Shown: positions 1 through 7,313 of the stretch, piece after piece
Layout: each line of letters starts with the position of its first letter
How positions within the stretch are numbered: position 1 is the first letter of the stretch
Source: Gaiella sp051003695
Lineage (GTDB): Bacteria > Actinomycetota > Thermoleophilia > Gaiellales > Gaiellaceae
Length of the DNA: 26,934 nt
Assembly (NCBI GenBank): GCA_051003695.1
Contig: JBPCLB010000220.1
Span: 1-26,934, forward strand
Direction: 5' to 3'
Position numbers and translations under genes: made by a program
Notes under the pieces: generated by a model
Told to the model about the DNA's origin: nothing
The model's database searches: none
Seen by the model: only the letters and a program-made list of their open reading frames with translations

Positions 1-2
1 TA

Positions 3-1058
3 GGGGGTGCGTCGGAGCGAGCCGTCCTGATCGGCGGCCACCTCGACTCGGTGCCGAACGGCGGCTGGCTCGACGGCTGTCTCGACGTCCTGGCCGGCGC
101 CGAGATTTTGCGCCGAATCGCAGAGGAAGGCACTCCGCCCGTCACGGTTCGCCTGGTCGACTGGGCCGACGAGGAGGGTGCCCGCTTCGGTCGCTCGCTC
201 TTCGGCTCGTCCGCGGCCGCAGGGTCGATGAGCGACCAGGAGGAGCTGGGTCGGCTTCGCGACCGCGACGGGATCTCGCTGCCCGAGGCGGTCGCTGCCT
301 TCGGCGTCGAGCTCGACCGCGCGCTCGACGCCCGGCAGGAGCTCGAGGGAGCTGCGGCGTACCTCGAGCTCCACATCGAGCAGGGGCCTGTCCTCGAATC
401 CCTCGATCTGCCGTTGGGCGCGGTGCTCGGAACCTTCGGGGTCGAGCGCCACCGGGTCACCTGGACGGGCCAGGCTGCCCACGCAGGCTCCACCCCGATG
501 GATCGCCGCCGAGACGCACTCGCAGGCGCAGCCAAGCTCGCGCTCGAGATCCGCGAGGTCGCACGCGACACGGGTGACGGAGCCGTGTGCACGTCCGGGA
601 GCGTCGTCTGCAGACCCGGGATCGTCACCTCGGTGGTCGAGACGGCCGAGCAGTTGCTCGACCAGCGGCACCTCGACGGCACGAAGCTGGCCGCCATGCT
701 CGATCGCGCGCAGAAGCTCTCGCGGCGCTTCGCGGACGAGGAGGAACTCGGGGTCGCCTGGGAGCGGATCTGGTCGATCGAGCCGATCCTCTTCGACCCC
801 GAGCTGATCGAGCTCTGCGATACGGCCTGCCGGGAGGTCTCAGGCGCATCGCATCGCCTGCCGTCCGGGCCGCTCCACGACGCCGCGGAGGTCGCGCGCG
901 GAGGGATCCCGACGGTGATGCTCTTCGTCCAGAGCCTGCGCGGGCTCTCGCACACGAAGCTCGAGGACACGCGCGAGGAGCACCTCGAGCTGGCCGTCGA
1001 GGCGCTCGACCGTCTCGCATCGGCGACGATCGAGCGCGTCGCGGCGCAGTCGGGCTAG
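3..1058 (+). CDS. Zn-dependent M20-family amidohydrolase (N-carbamoyl-L-amino acid hydrolase / allantoate amidohydrolase-like), 5'-truncated by the window edge
   Basis: The reading frame is open from base 3, so the true start lies left of the window; about 351 residues are visible against roughly 400-420 for the family. Visible motifs match the M20 hydantoinase/carbamoylase branch: GGHLDSVPNGG with the first metal His and Asp at the left edge, the DEEGARFG acidic pair, LHIEQGPVLE, the dimer-contact QAAHAGSTPM and a C-terminal LHDAAEVA segment. These enzymes hydrolyse N-carbamoyl groups from amino acids or ureido compounds in the cytoplasm, releasing ammonia and CO2. The next gene is an F420-type oxidoreductase of a subgroup that I recall being found near hydantoinase/dihydropyrimidinase genes, which favours a carbamoylase role in hydantoin or pyrimidine breakdown; this is inference. 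Substrate cannot be read from sequence, and allantoate amidohydrolase remains possible. Internal GTG at 51 is not the start because conserved residues precede it. Confidence 0.9.
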   Translation, partial: GGASERAVLIGGHLDSVPNGGWLDGCLDVLAGAEILRRIAEEGTPPVTVRLVDWADEEGARFGRSLFGSSAAAGSMSDQEELGRLRDRDGISLPEAVAAFGVELDRALDARQELEGAAAYLELHIEQGPVLESLDLPLGAVLGTFGVERHRVTWTGQAAHAGSTPMDRRRDALAGAAKLALEIREVARDTGDGAVCTSGSVVCRPGIVTSVVETAEQLLDQRHLDGTKLAAMLDRAQKLSRRFADEEELGVAWERIWSIEPILFDPELIELCDTACREVSGASHRLPSGPLHDAAEVARGGIPTVMLFVQSLRGLSHTKLEDTREEHLELAVEALDRLASATIERVAAQSG

Positions 1059-1102
1059 CGGCGGCGCGCCGAACCGCGGATACTTGGCGCTCGTCGATCA
1101 CC

Positions 1103-1108
1103 AAGGAG
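1103..1108 (+). promoter_or_regulatory. Shine-Dalgarno site of the LLM oxidoreductase gene
   Basis: AAGGAG lies 9 nt before the ATG at 1118. It fixes the start of the oxidoreductase, although the frame is open far upstream (to 587) inside the amidohydrolase gene. Confidence 0.75.
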
Positions 1109-1117
1109 CGCAGCGAT

Positions 1118-2140
1118 ATGGCATTGAGCTTCGGCGTCACCGTCCTTCCCGACCCGCCCGCGAGCCGGCTCGTCGAGCTGATGGTGCTCGGGGAGCAGCA
1201 CGGCTTCGAGATCGGTTGGACCTACGACTCGCACTATCTCTGGCAGGAGTCGTCTCCCCTGCTGACGATGGCAATTCTGGCCACGAAGACGATGAAATTC
1301 GGGCACCTCGTGACGAACCCGGGCACCCGCGACCCGACGGTGCTCTCGAGCCTCTACGCGACTCTGCACGACATCTCCGATGGGCGCATGGTGATGGGCA
1401 TCGGCCGCGGCGACTCCGCGCGCCGCACCGTCGGCCAGCAGCCCGTCCGCGTCGCCGAGTTCGAGACCGCGTGCCGGATGATCAAGGACTTCATGAACGG
1501 CCGCGAGGTTCACTGGAACGACACGGATCTCCAGCTGAAGTGGGTGCGACCAGAGCTCCCGGAGATCCCGATGTGGATCGCCGGCTACGGGCCGAAGGCG
1601 CTCGCTGTCGCGGGTCGAGTCGCAGACGGGATCGTGATCCAGCTCGCCGACCCCGAGATCATCCAGTGGATCATGGCCACCGCGCGAGAGGCAGCAACGG
1701 AGGCGGGCCGAGATCCGGGCGAGCTGAAGTGCATCGTGTGCGCCCCCAGCCACATCTCGAACGACCTCGCCGACGCGCGCGAGCAGACGCGCTGGTTCCC
1801 GGCGATGGTCTCGAACCACGTCAAGGACCTGATCGAGCGCTACGGCACCGACGGCTCCGTGATGCCGAAAGCGCTGACCGACTACGTCGAGGCGCGCAAG
1901 TTCTACGACTACAGCGATCACTCGCGAGTCGGCGCGGCGCACGGTGCCTTCGTCACGGACGAGATCTGCGATCGCTTCTCGGTGCTCGGCAACGTCGAGC
2001 AGGCGACGGACAAGCTGCGGGAGCTCGAGTCGATCGACGTCGACCACTTCTCGATCTACCTGATGACCCACGGTCAGGAGGAGACACTGGCCGCGTACGG
2101 CGAGCACATCATCCCGCAGTTCAAAGGAGTGGCCGCATAG
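1118..2140 (+). CDS. LLM-class F420-dependent oxidoreductase (TIGR03842/CPS_4043-like)
   Basis: A 340-residue bacterial luciferase-like monooxygenase-fold protein, predicted cytoplasmic. The N-terminus (FGVTVLPDPPASRLVELM) and the segments VTNPGTRDPTV, GIGRGDSARR and WIAGYGPKALAVAGRVADG are typical of the TIM-barrel LLM superfamily and resemble the TIGR03842 subgroup, related to methylenetetrahydromethanopterin reductase and expected to use coenzyme F420 rather than FMN. The ATG start is set by a good Shine-Dalgarno 9 nt upstream. It follows the M20 amidohydrolase by 59 bp in the same direction and precedes a methyltransferase almost without a gap, suggesting one transcription unit. The substrate is unknown; a role in hydantoin or pyrimidine-type catabolism is inferred from the neighbour. 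Cofactor use is assigned by family resemblance only. Confidence 0.88.
   Translation: MALSFGVTVLPDPPASRLVELMVLGEQHGFEIGWTYDSHYLWQESSPLLTMAILATKTMKFGHLVTNPGTRDPTVLSSLYATLHDISDGRMVMGIGRGDSARRTVGQQPVRVAEFETACRMIKDFMNGREVHWNDTDLQLKWVRPELPEIPMWIAGYGPKALAVAGRVADGIVIQLADPEIIQWIMATAREAATEAGRDPGELKCIVCAPSHISNDLADAREQTRWFPAMVSNHVKDLIERYGTDGSVMPKALTDYVEARKFYDYSDHSRVGAAHGAFVTDEICDRFSVLGNVEQATDKLRELESIDVDHFSIYLMTHGQEETLAAYGEHIIPQFKGVAA
2123..2129 (+). promoter_or_regulatory. Shine-Dalgarno site inside the end of the LLM gene, for the methyltransferase
   Basis: AAAGGAG lies 19 nt before the GTG at 2149 but only 7 nt before an in-frame ATA at 2137, which overlaps the TAG stop of the upstream gene as ATAG. 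The spacing fits the ATA better than the GTG. Confidence 0.5.
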
Positions 2141-2148
2141 ACGCGCAG

Positions 2149-2979
2149 GTGAACGAGCAGATCAGTGCCTGGCGCTCGGTCGCGTCCGGCTGGGAGCGAC
2201 GGCAGGACACCTTTCGCGACGCGACCGTCGCGCTGTCGAGGGCGCTTGTGGACGCGATCGACCCACAGCCGGGTGAGACGATTCTCGAGCTCGCCGCGGG
2301 CATCGGCGACACGGGGTTTCTCGCTGCGTCGCGGCTCGGCCCCGAGGGGTGCCTCCTCTCGACGGACGTCGCGCCCGAGATGGTCGATGCAGCAGCCCGC
2401 CGCGCGGCGACCCTCGGTCTCGCAAACGTCGAGTTCGCCGTCGCTGACATGACGGCGCTCGAGCTCGGCGACAGCTCCGTCGACGGGATCCTCTGTCGCT
2501 TCGGGGTGATGCTCGTCGTCGACGCGGGAGCGGCCTGCCGCGAAATGGCTCGCGTGCTTCGGCCGGGTGGACGCGCAGCGCTCGCCGTCTGGGCGGCGGC
2601 CGACGTGAACCCGTGGATCTCGGCGACCGGCCGAGAGGCGCTCGAGCTCGGGTTCATCGATCCCCCCGAGCGGGATGCGCCGGGGCCGTTTCGGTTCGCC
2701 GACAGCGAGCGACTGACCTCGCTGCTCGAGCGGGCCGGCCTCGAGGTCGTATCCGTGGATGACGTTGAGGTGCGCTGGCGGGCGCCGTCGCTCGACGGCT
2801 GGTGGGACACGATCCTCGACACCTCGAGGATGCTGTCGGTCCTCGTCGCGGGACTCGACGCCGCGCAGATCGGACGTTTGCGTGCTGCCGCCGACTCGCG
2901 AATGGCTCAGTTCGTCGCATCCGACGGGTCGCTCAAGGCACCCGGCCTGGCTCGCGTGGTGCTCGCACAGGTTCCGTAG
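2149..2979 (+). CDS. Class I SAM-dependent methyltransferase (UbiE/Methyltransf_11-like)
   Basis: A 276-residue protein from GTG 2149. Motif I is ILELAAGIGDTGFLAA (about residues 45-60), followed by the acidic ribose-binding TDVAPEMVDAAARRA, then VEFAVADMTALEL and the LRPGGRAALAVW strand typical of Methyltransf_11 enzymes. The family transfers the SAM methyl group to small molecules in the cytosol; the acceptor cannot be inferred. The start is uncertain: GTG 2149 lacks a well-spaced Shine-Dalgarno, whereas ATA 2137 (four codons longer) sits 7 nt after AAAGGAG and overlaps the preceding stop codon. The gene is translationally close to the LLM oxidoreductase, so a shared pathway is plausible but unproven. 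It ends at a hairpin shared with the convergent arginase gene. Confidence 0.87.
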   Translation: MNEQISAWRSVASGWERRQDTFRDATVALSRALVDAIDPQPGETILELAAGIGDTGFLAASRLGPEGCLLSTDVAPEMVDAAARRAATLGLANVEFAVADMTALELGDSSVDGILCRFGVMLVVDAGAACREMARVLRPGGRAALAVWAAADVNPWISATGREALELGFIDPPERDAPGPFRFADSERLTSLLERAGLEVVSVDDVEVRWRAPSLDGWWDTILDTSRMLSVLVAGLDAAQIGRLRAAADSRMAQFVASDGSLKAPGLARVVLAQVP

Positions 2980-2998
2980 GGCGAGTGTACCTCGCCCT
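2978..2998. terminator. Bidirectional hairpin between convergent methyltransferase and arginase genes
   Basis: GGGCGAG (2979-2985), loop TGTAC, CTCGCCC (2991-2997), extended by an A-T pair (2978/2998). The arms touch the TAG stop of the plus-strand gene (2977-2979) and the TAA stop of the minus-strand gene (2998-3000). There is no U-run, so intrinsic termination strength is uncertain. Confidence 0.55.
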
Positions 2999-3897
2999 TA
3001 CACGATGGTCTTGCCGAGCGCGCTCGCCACCAGCTCGACCGCCGTCAGCGCCGTCGTGTTCTCGCGATCGAGGATCGGGTTGGCCTCGACGACCTCGAAG
3101 GAACCGACGATGGCGGACTCCGCGACCAGCTCGCACGCGAGGTGAGCCTCCCGGTAGGTGAGGCCGCCACGGACGGGTGTGCCCACGCCGGGGGCGACTT
3201 CCGGATCGATTACGTCGAGGTCGAACGAGACGTGGACGAAGCCCGGCCCCGCGACCCGATCGAGAGCCTCGTGCAGCGCGTGCTCGATCCCGATCCGGTC
3301 GATCTCGCTCATGGTGAGTACGCGGACGCCCGATTGCCGCAGGTACGACTGCTCGGCGGGGTCGAGCGACCGAGCGCCCACGAGCGCCACGCGTCGTGGG
3401 TCGAGTGCGGGCAGAACGAGCCCGGGATGAGCGAACGCGTCGCCGGCCAACCCGAGCGCGGCGGCGAGCGGCATCCCGTGCACGTTGCCGGTCGGGCTCG
3501 TCTCGGGCGTATTCAGATCGCCGTGGGCGTCGATCCATAGCACGCCGCCGGATCGACCGGCCGCCGCCGCGAGCCCGGCGAGCGTCCCGATCGCGACCGA
3601 GTGGTCGCCGCCGAGCACGAGCGGGATCGATCCCGCGTCGGCCTCCCGCTCGACGAGCGCCGCGAGCGCCGCGCACGCCTCGAGGATCTCCGGCAGGTAA
3701 CGGGCGCGCTCGTCGACGACCGCGAGCGCCTCCGGCTCCGGCGCACCGACGTTCCCGAGATCGGACACCTCTCGGCCGATCTCACGGAGGCGCTCCTCGA
3801 GGCCCGCGTAGCGCATCGCCGAAGGCCCCATGTCGACCCCGCGCCGCCCCTGGCCAAGATCCAGCGGCGCGCCGATGATCGAGACTGCCCGTAGCAC
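2998..3897 (-). CDS. rocF: Arginase (ureohydrolase family)
   Basis: A 299-residue ureohydrolase; binuclear Mn enzymes of this kind hydrolyse L-arginine to ornithine and urea. Metal-binding motifs are intact: GGDHS (96-100, His99), DAHGD (Asp123, His125, Asp127) and SFDLDVIDP (Asp226, Asp228). The NTPETSPTGNVHGMPLA loop after the second motif is characteristic of arginases rather than agmatinases, as is the PGVGTPVRGGLTYRE segment. The GTG start at 3897 is supported by a TAGGCT -10-like box ending 6 nt before it, suggesting a leaderless transcript; no Shine-Dalgarno is visible. The gene is single, convergent with the methyltransferase and divergent from tRNA-Phe. Formimidoylglutamase or guanidinobutyrase activity is less likely given the arginase-type loop, but is not excluded. 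Confidence 0.9.
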   Translation of the reverse strand: MLRAVSIIGAPLDLGQGRRGVDMGPSAMRYAGLEERLREIGREVSDLGNVGAPEPEALAVVDERARYLPEILEACAALAALVEREADAGSIPLVLGGDHSVAIGTLAGLAAAAGRSGGVLWIDAHGDLNTPETSPTGNVHGMPLAAALGLAGDAFAHPGLVLPALDPRRVALVGARSLDPAEQSYLRQSGVRVLTMSEIDRIGIEHALHEALDRVAGPGFVHVSFDLDVIDPEVAPGVGTPVRGGLTYREAHLACELVAESAIVGSFEVVEANPILDRENTTALTAVELVASALGKTIV

Positions 3898-3903
3898 GAG
3901 GGG

Positions 3904-3909
3904 AGCCTA
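3904..3909 (-). promoter_or_regulatory. -10 box of a leaderless arginase promoter
   Basis: TAGGCT (message sense) followed by 6 nt and the GTG start at 3897. This is the TANNNT-plus-start arrangement of actinobacterial leaderless promoters. No convincing -35 is visible. Confidence 0.5.
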
Positions 3910-3935
3910 GATGTCCGAGCGACGAGACCCGCCGG

Positions 3936-3941
3936 TACACT
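3936..3941 (+). promoter_or_regulatory. -10 box of the tRNA-Phe promoter
   Basis: TACACT ends 10 nt before the mature tRNA 5' end, placing initiation a few bases upstream of the tRNA. The -35 region is weak. Confidence 0.45.
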
Positions 3942-3951
3942 CGACACCCGC

Positions 3952-4024
3952 GGCGAGGTAGCTCAGCTGGTAGAGCACACGGCTGAAAACCGTGGTGTCG
4001 CCGGTTCAAGTCCGGCCCTCGCCA
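3952..4024 (+). tRNA. tRNA-Phe (GAA)
   Basis: A complete 73-nt cloverleaf can be folded by eye: acceptor GGCGAGG/CCTCGCC with discriminator A4024; D-arm GCTC-AGCTGGTA-GAGC; anticodon arm CACGG-CTGAAAA-CCGTG with anticodon GAA at 3985-3987; 5-nt variable loop GTGTC; T-arm GCCGG-TTCAAGT-CCGGC. CCA is not encoded (TGC follows), so it must be added enzymatically. A TACACT -10 box lies just upstream, and the gene stands alone between two minus-strand protein genes. Confidence 0.97.
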
Positions 4025-4050
4025 TGCGTTCTTGCCTGCGAGCAAAGTAT

Positions 4051-4063
4051 CCCGCTGCGCGGG
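4051..4063 (+). terminator. Weak hairpin downstream of tRNA-Phe
   Basis: CCCGC-TGC-GCGGG, 27 nt after the tRNA, is a 5-bp GC stem without a U-run. The 4025-4133 gap otherwise holds only short inverted repeats such as TTGC/GCAA and CGGC-TTC-GCCG, and no gene. It could end the tRNA transcript or the converging SAM-hydrolase transcript. Confidence 0.3.
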
Positions 4064-4133
4064 CAGATCCCAGAAGCCGGCCGGCTTCGCCGCCGGGAAT
4101 AGGATCGGCTGTCCGTCGCGATGTGCCTCGTGT

Positions 4134-4931
4134 CTAGATCACAGCGATGCGGACCGGGTCGCCGGCTGCGGCATGGAGCGTGCGGCCGGCGTTGCCGCGG
4201 TTGATCGCAAGGGACATGTTGCGGTAGCTGTCCTCGTAGAGGATCACGTCACCGGGCCGGGCGTCCGCAAATGTGCGCGCGGCGACGGCGTAGTAGCGCT
4301 CCCCTGCCACTTCGAGCTCGACTCGGGTGCCGGGCACGACACCGACCCGTGCGAGGTCGTCGCGTGTCAGGTTGAGGGCGATATTGCCGAAACTGTCGAC
4401 GTACAGCGTGGTCGCCTCGACGGTGTGCTCCCCCACGACGGGCTCGGGCAGGTCGAGTCGCACGAGCGCGTCGACACCGAGCGGCGGGCCGAGCTCGGAG
4501 AGCGGCACCCCGCGGGCCAGATGGGCTGCCGCAGGGGCGAAGAGATCGCGGCCGTGAAACGTGCGCGAGACGGAATCCAGTGCATACGCCGGGTTGGCGA
4601 GCTCACGGGCCTCGGCGATCCCCGCTCGCTCGGCGGCCGGGAGCAGCAATCCGTTGTCCGGTCCGACAAACAGACGACCCTCCGCGTCGCGGATCGCAAC
4701 CGGCCGTCGCGACCCGCCGACGCCGGGATCGACGACCGCGAGGTGAACTCCCGCCGGCATGTACGGAAGGGTGCTGGCGAGGACGAACGCTCCCTGGAGG
4801 ATCCCCTGTGCCGGGATCCCGTGCGTGACGTCGATCACCCGGGTTCCCGGGGCGATGCGCTCGATCACGCCATGACAGGTTCCGACGAAATCGTCCTGCA
4901 GGCCGAAGTCGGTCAGGAAGCAGATGACCAC
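4134..4931 (-). CDS. SAM hydroxide adenosyltransferase (DUF62 family)
   Basis: A 265-residue DUF62 (PF01887) protein; characterised members hydrolyse S-adenosylmethionine to adenosine and L-methionine and are related to SAM fluorinase/chlorinase. Conserved elements are visible in order: FLTDFG (5-10), DDFVG, VDPGVGG (Asp68), Arg75, PDNG (91-94), FHGRD (His126), DSFGN (179-183). The Asp-Arg-His set corresponds to the triad described for the hydrolases. The halogenase-type insertion is not obvious, so hydrolase is favoured. The start is placed at GTG 4931, directly before the conserved VICFLTDFG, because a TACACT box ends 6 nt upstream; GTG 4949 and 4967 are in frame but would overlap that promoter. 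It is divergent from the ABC exporter. Its physiological role is unclear for the whole family. Confidence 0.88.
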   Translation of the reverse strand: MVICFLTDFGLQDDFVGTCHGVIERIAPGTRVIDVTHGIPAQGILQGAFVLASTLPYMPAGVHLAVVDPGVGGSRRPVAIRDAEGRLFVGPDNGLLLPAAERAGIAEARELANPAYALDSVSRTFHGRDLFAPAAAHLARGVPLSELGPPLGVDALVRLDLPEPVVGEHTVEATTLYVDSFGNIALNLTRDDLARVGVVPGTRVELEVAGERYYAVAARTFADARPGDVILYEDSYRNMSLAINRGNAGRTLHAAAGDPVRIAVI

Positions 4932-4937
4932 GCGGCG

Positions 4938-4943
4938 AGTGTA
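4938..4943 (-). promoter_or_regulatory. -10 box of the SAM-hydrolase promoter
   Basis: TACACT (message sense), 6 nt, then GTG 4931. This leaderless arrangement decides the start codon. It lies back to back with the ABC promoter at 4980. Confidence 0.5.
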
Positions 4944-4979
4944 GGCCACCTCTGAGGTCGTCGGCACCGCGACCGTGCG

Positions 4980-4985
4980 TAGTGT
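4980..4985 (+). promoter_or_regulatory. -10 box of the ABC exporter operon
   Basis: TAGTGT, 6 nt, then GTG 4992. This is a leaderless arrangement matching that of the divergent SAM-hydrolase gene; the -35 regions of both would share the 36 bp between the two boxes. Confidence 0.5.
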
Positions 4986-4991
4986 GACTCC

Positions 4992-5882
4992 GTGAATGCG
5001 ATCGAGCTGAGAGGCGTCGTCAAGCGATTCGGCGAGCTCACGGCAGTCGATGGTCTCGACCTCGATGTGCCCGAGGGGATCTGTCTAGGACTGCTCGGGC
5101 CGAACGGCGCGGGCAAGTCGACGACGATGCGTCTGCTCACCGGACAGGCGATCGCCGACGCCGGCGAGCTCCGGGCCCTCGGCTACGAGCTACCGCGGGA
5201 GTCCAAGGCGGCACGGGCGGAGATGGGTGTCGTCCCGCAGCTCGACAATCTCGACATCGACGTCAGCGTCGAGGACAACCTCGCGATCTTCGCCCGGCTC
5301 TACCGCGTCGCGGACGTCTCCGCTGCCGTCGACCGGTCGCTGACACTCGCGCGGCTGCACGATCGCCGCAAGGAATCTGTCGCGAAGCTCTCCGGTGGGA
5401 TGCGTCGCCGGCTCCTGCTCGCGCGGGGGCTCGTCCACGAACCGCGGCTCGCGCTGCTGGACGAGCCGACCGTCGGCCTCGATCCACAGATTCGCGCTGA
5501 GCTGTGGTCGCTGATCGACGCTTTACGCTCGCGCGGCACGACGATCCTCATGTCCACGCACTACATCGAGGAGGCCGAGCGGCTGGCCGACGAGGTCGCC
5601 GTGATGACGCACGGGAAGGTGATCGCCCGTGGCAAGCCGTCCGACCTCGTGGCGCAGCACGCGGGACGCGAGACCGCCGAGATCTACGGTCCGAGCGAGC
5701 GACTTGCAGAGATCCGGGCGAGCGCCGAGGGGCAGGGGCTCGCGGTGCGCCCCGCAGGCCCTGCGATCGCGATCGTCGGCTCCGAGCGCGCCACGAACGG
5801 ACTCGTTCCCGACCACGCCGTGCGGCGCGCGGCCTCGCTCGAGGACGTGTTCGTCCTCCTCACAGGTGAGGAGCTCGAGTGA
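4992..5882 (+). CDS. ABC-2 type exporter ATP-binding subunit (DrrA/NodI-like)
   Basis: A 296-residue ATPase. Walker A GPNGAGKST (36-44), Q-loop Gln83, signature LSGGM (133-137), Walker B LALLDEPT with catalytic Glu158, D-loop VGLDP and switch His190 are all intact. A C-terminal extension of about 90 residues after the nucleotide-binding domain is typical of DrrA/NodI-type drug, lipid or oligosaccharide exporters. It energises the membrane subunit encoded next, whose GTG overlaps this gene's stop (GTGA), so the two are translationally coupled. GTG 4992 is preceded by TAGTGT at 6 nt, suggesting leaderless translation. Substrate unknown; antibiotic, lipid and lipooligosaccharide exporters share this architecture. 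Confidence 0.92.
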   Translation: MNAIELRGVVKRFGELTAVDGLDLDVPEGICLGLLGPNGAGKSTTMRLLTGQAIADAGELRALGYELPRESKAARAEMGVVPQLDNLDIDVSVEDNLAIFARLYRVADVSAAVDRSLTLARLHDRRKESVAKLSGGMRRRLLLARGLVHEPRLALLDEPTVGLDPQIRAELWSLIDALRSRGTTILMSTHYIEEAERLADEVAVMTHGKVIARGKPSDLVAQHAGRETAEIYGPSERLAEIRASAEGQGLAVRPAGPAIAIVGSERATNGLVPDHAVRRAASLEDVFVLLTGEELE

Positions 5883-6670
5883 GCGAGAAGCGGGCGATCG
5901 GGACGCGCCGTCTGGAGAGGGCCGCGATCGCCGGCGTGATGAGTCGCGAGGTCGCCAACTTCGGCACCTACTGGAAGGGAACGACATTCTCGAGCGTGCT
6001 CGAGCCGGTCGTCTACCTGCTCGCGTTCGGACTCGGGCTGGGCGCGACGATCGTCGACCGTGTCGACGGGCTCGAGTACGTCGAGTTCGTCGGCACCGGC
6101 ATGGTGGCGACCGCCGTCATCTTCTCGAGCGCCCTGCCCGCGATGTTCGGGACGTTCGTCAAGCACCACTTCCAGAACACCTACGACGCGATCCTCGCGA
6201 CGCCGGTCGACGTCGAGGAGATCGTCACGGCCGAGATGCTGTGGATCGGCCTTCGGGCGGGGTTCTACGGCTGCTTTCCGCTCGTCGTCGCGATCGGCTT
6301 CGGCCTCGACCCGGCCTGGGGCATGCTCGTCGTGCCGCTCTTCTCTTTCGTCACGGCGCTCGCATTCGCAGGGTTCGGCGTCGCGGTTGCAGCGACGGCG
6401 GAGAAGATCGACCAGTTCAACTACGTGACGACGCTCGTGGTGACACCGCTCTTCCTCGTCGCCGGAACCTTCTTCCCGATCGACCAGCTCCCACGCGCGG
6501 TGCAGATTGCGGCCCAGCTCAACCCGCTGCACCAGCTCGTCGAGCTCGTCCGGCACGCATCGTTCGGCTTCGAGGCGACAGATCCCCTCCGGCTCGCGGG
6601 TCTCGTGCTCCTCGCGCTCGCGATGTGGAGGCTCGCGGTGCGCCAGCTGACCGGCCGGCTGATCGACTAG
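5879..6670 (+). CDS. ABC-2 type exporter permease (DrrB/NodJ-like)
   Basis: A 263-residue integral membrane protein with about six predicted transmembrane segments, including VLEPVVYLLAFGLGLGATI, MVATAVIFSSALPAMFG and VTTLVVTPLFLVAGTFFPI, the last containing the GTFFP motif typical of ABC-2 permeases. It should dimerise and form the export channel with the preceding ATPase in the plasma membrane. The GTG start overlaps the ATPase stop by 4 nt. The gene ends 7 bp before the stop of the convergent hemD, and both stops sit in the arms of a perfect hairpin. NodJ-like length and topology fit; the cargo cannot be inferred. Confidence 0.9.
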   Translation: MSEKRAIGTRRLERAAIAGVMSREVANFGTYWKGTTFSSVLEPVVYLLAFGLGLGATIVDRVDGLEYVEFVGTGMVATAVIFSSALPAMFGTFVKHHFQNTYDAILATPVDVEEIVTAEMLWIGLRAGFYGCFPLVVAIGFGLDPAWGMLVVPLFSFVTALAFAGFGVAVAATAEKIDQFNYVTTLVVTPLFLVAGTFFPIDQLPRAVQIAAQLNPLHQLVELVRHASFGFEATDPLRLAGLVLLALAMWRLAVRQLTGRLID

Positions 6671-6681
6671 CGCCCCGCTAG
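6667..6681. terminator. Hairpin formed by the two convergent stop codons (ABC permease / hemD)
   Basis: CTAGCG (6667-6672), loop CCC, CGCTAG (6676-6681): a perfect 6-bp inverted repeat. The TAG stops of both genes (6668-6670 plus; 6678-6680 minus) lie inside opposite arms. There is no U-run. Confidence 0.45.
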
Positions 6682-7313
6682 GGAGCTGCGGCCGCCGCCT
6701 GCTCCACCGCGTCGACAAGCCCCCGGAGGTCGTGGCTGACGGCCTCGGCGACGACCTCGAGCCCGGCGGCTCTGGCAGCGGCGCTCGTCTCCGGTCCGAT
6801 CGAGACCACCGGGAGCTCGCTCGTGATCCGGCCGAGCGCGCGCGCCGCGGATGCCGATGCGAGCACCACGAAGTCACCCTCGATCGCCGCCTCGGGACGG
6901 AGCTCGTGTGTGCGGTAGAGCACGACCACATCCGCGACGAGCGTTTCTGGCAGCAAGCTTCGCGCGCCCTCCGCCGCCGCGAAGAGGACCCTGCCCGCCG
7001 GTCGCGGGAGCTCGGCCAGCAGCCCCTCCTGCGTCGAGACAGCCGGCACGAGATCGACTTCGCCGAATGCGGCTGCGGTCGCCTGCCCGATCGCCGCGAC
7101 GCGCCTGGGCCGTCCGACGATCCGGCGGCGGAGCTCTCTGGCTCCTGTGACGCTCGTCACCACGACCCAGTCGTAGCCCGAGACCTCGATCGGCCCGTCG
7201 CCCACCGTCTCGACCGCCAGCAGCGGGACGTGGAGCACGTCGTGACCGCGAGCCCGGAGCGCCGCGGCGAGGTCGGCCTCACGGCCACGGGGGCGGGTGA
7301 CGACGACGCGCAC
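6678..7313 (-). CDS. hemD: Uroporphyrinogen-III synthase
   Basis: A 211-residue protein from GTG 7313, somewhat shorter than the usual 240-260. It begins with the family-typical VRVVVTRPRGREADLAAALRAR; later segments YDWVVVTSVTGAREL, RVAAIGQATAAA and VVSIGPETSAAARAAGLEV match the two-lobed HemD fold that closes and inverts ring D of hydroxymethylbilane. It follows hemC and hemA in transcription order, which supports the assignment of this poorly conserved family. The start is uncertain: GTG 7346 (11 residues longer) and TTG 7490 are also in frame, and none has a clear Shine-Dalgarno. The gap to hemC is unusually long (about 300 bp). Confidence 0.82.
   Translation of the reverse strand: MRVVVTRPRGREADLAAALRARGHDVLHVPLLAVETVGDGPIEVSGYDWVVVTSVTGARELRRRIVGRPRRVAAIGQATAAAFGEVDLVPAVSTQEGLLAELPRPAGRVLFAAAEGARSLLPETLVADVVVLYRTHELRPEAAIEGDFVVLASASAARALGRITSELPVVSIGPETSAAARAAGLEVVAEAVSHDLRGLVDAVEQAAAAAP

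Noticed and set aside
587..1117. N-terminal extension of the LLM oxidoreductase frame through the amidohydrolase gene, suggesting a fusion.
   Set aside because: The extension is a shadow frame; a Shine-Dalgarno and the conserved family N-terminus place the start at 1118.
3782..4045. Minus-strand ORF of 87 codons across the tRNA.
   Set aside because: It is the reverse complement of tRNA-Phe (the familiar GPDLNRRHHGFQP-type artefact) plus the arginase 5' end in another frame; not a gene.
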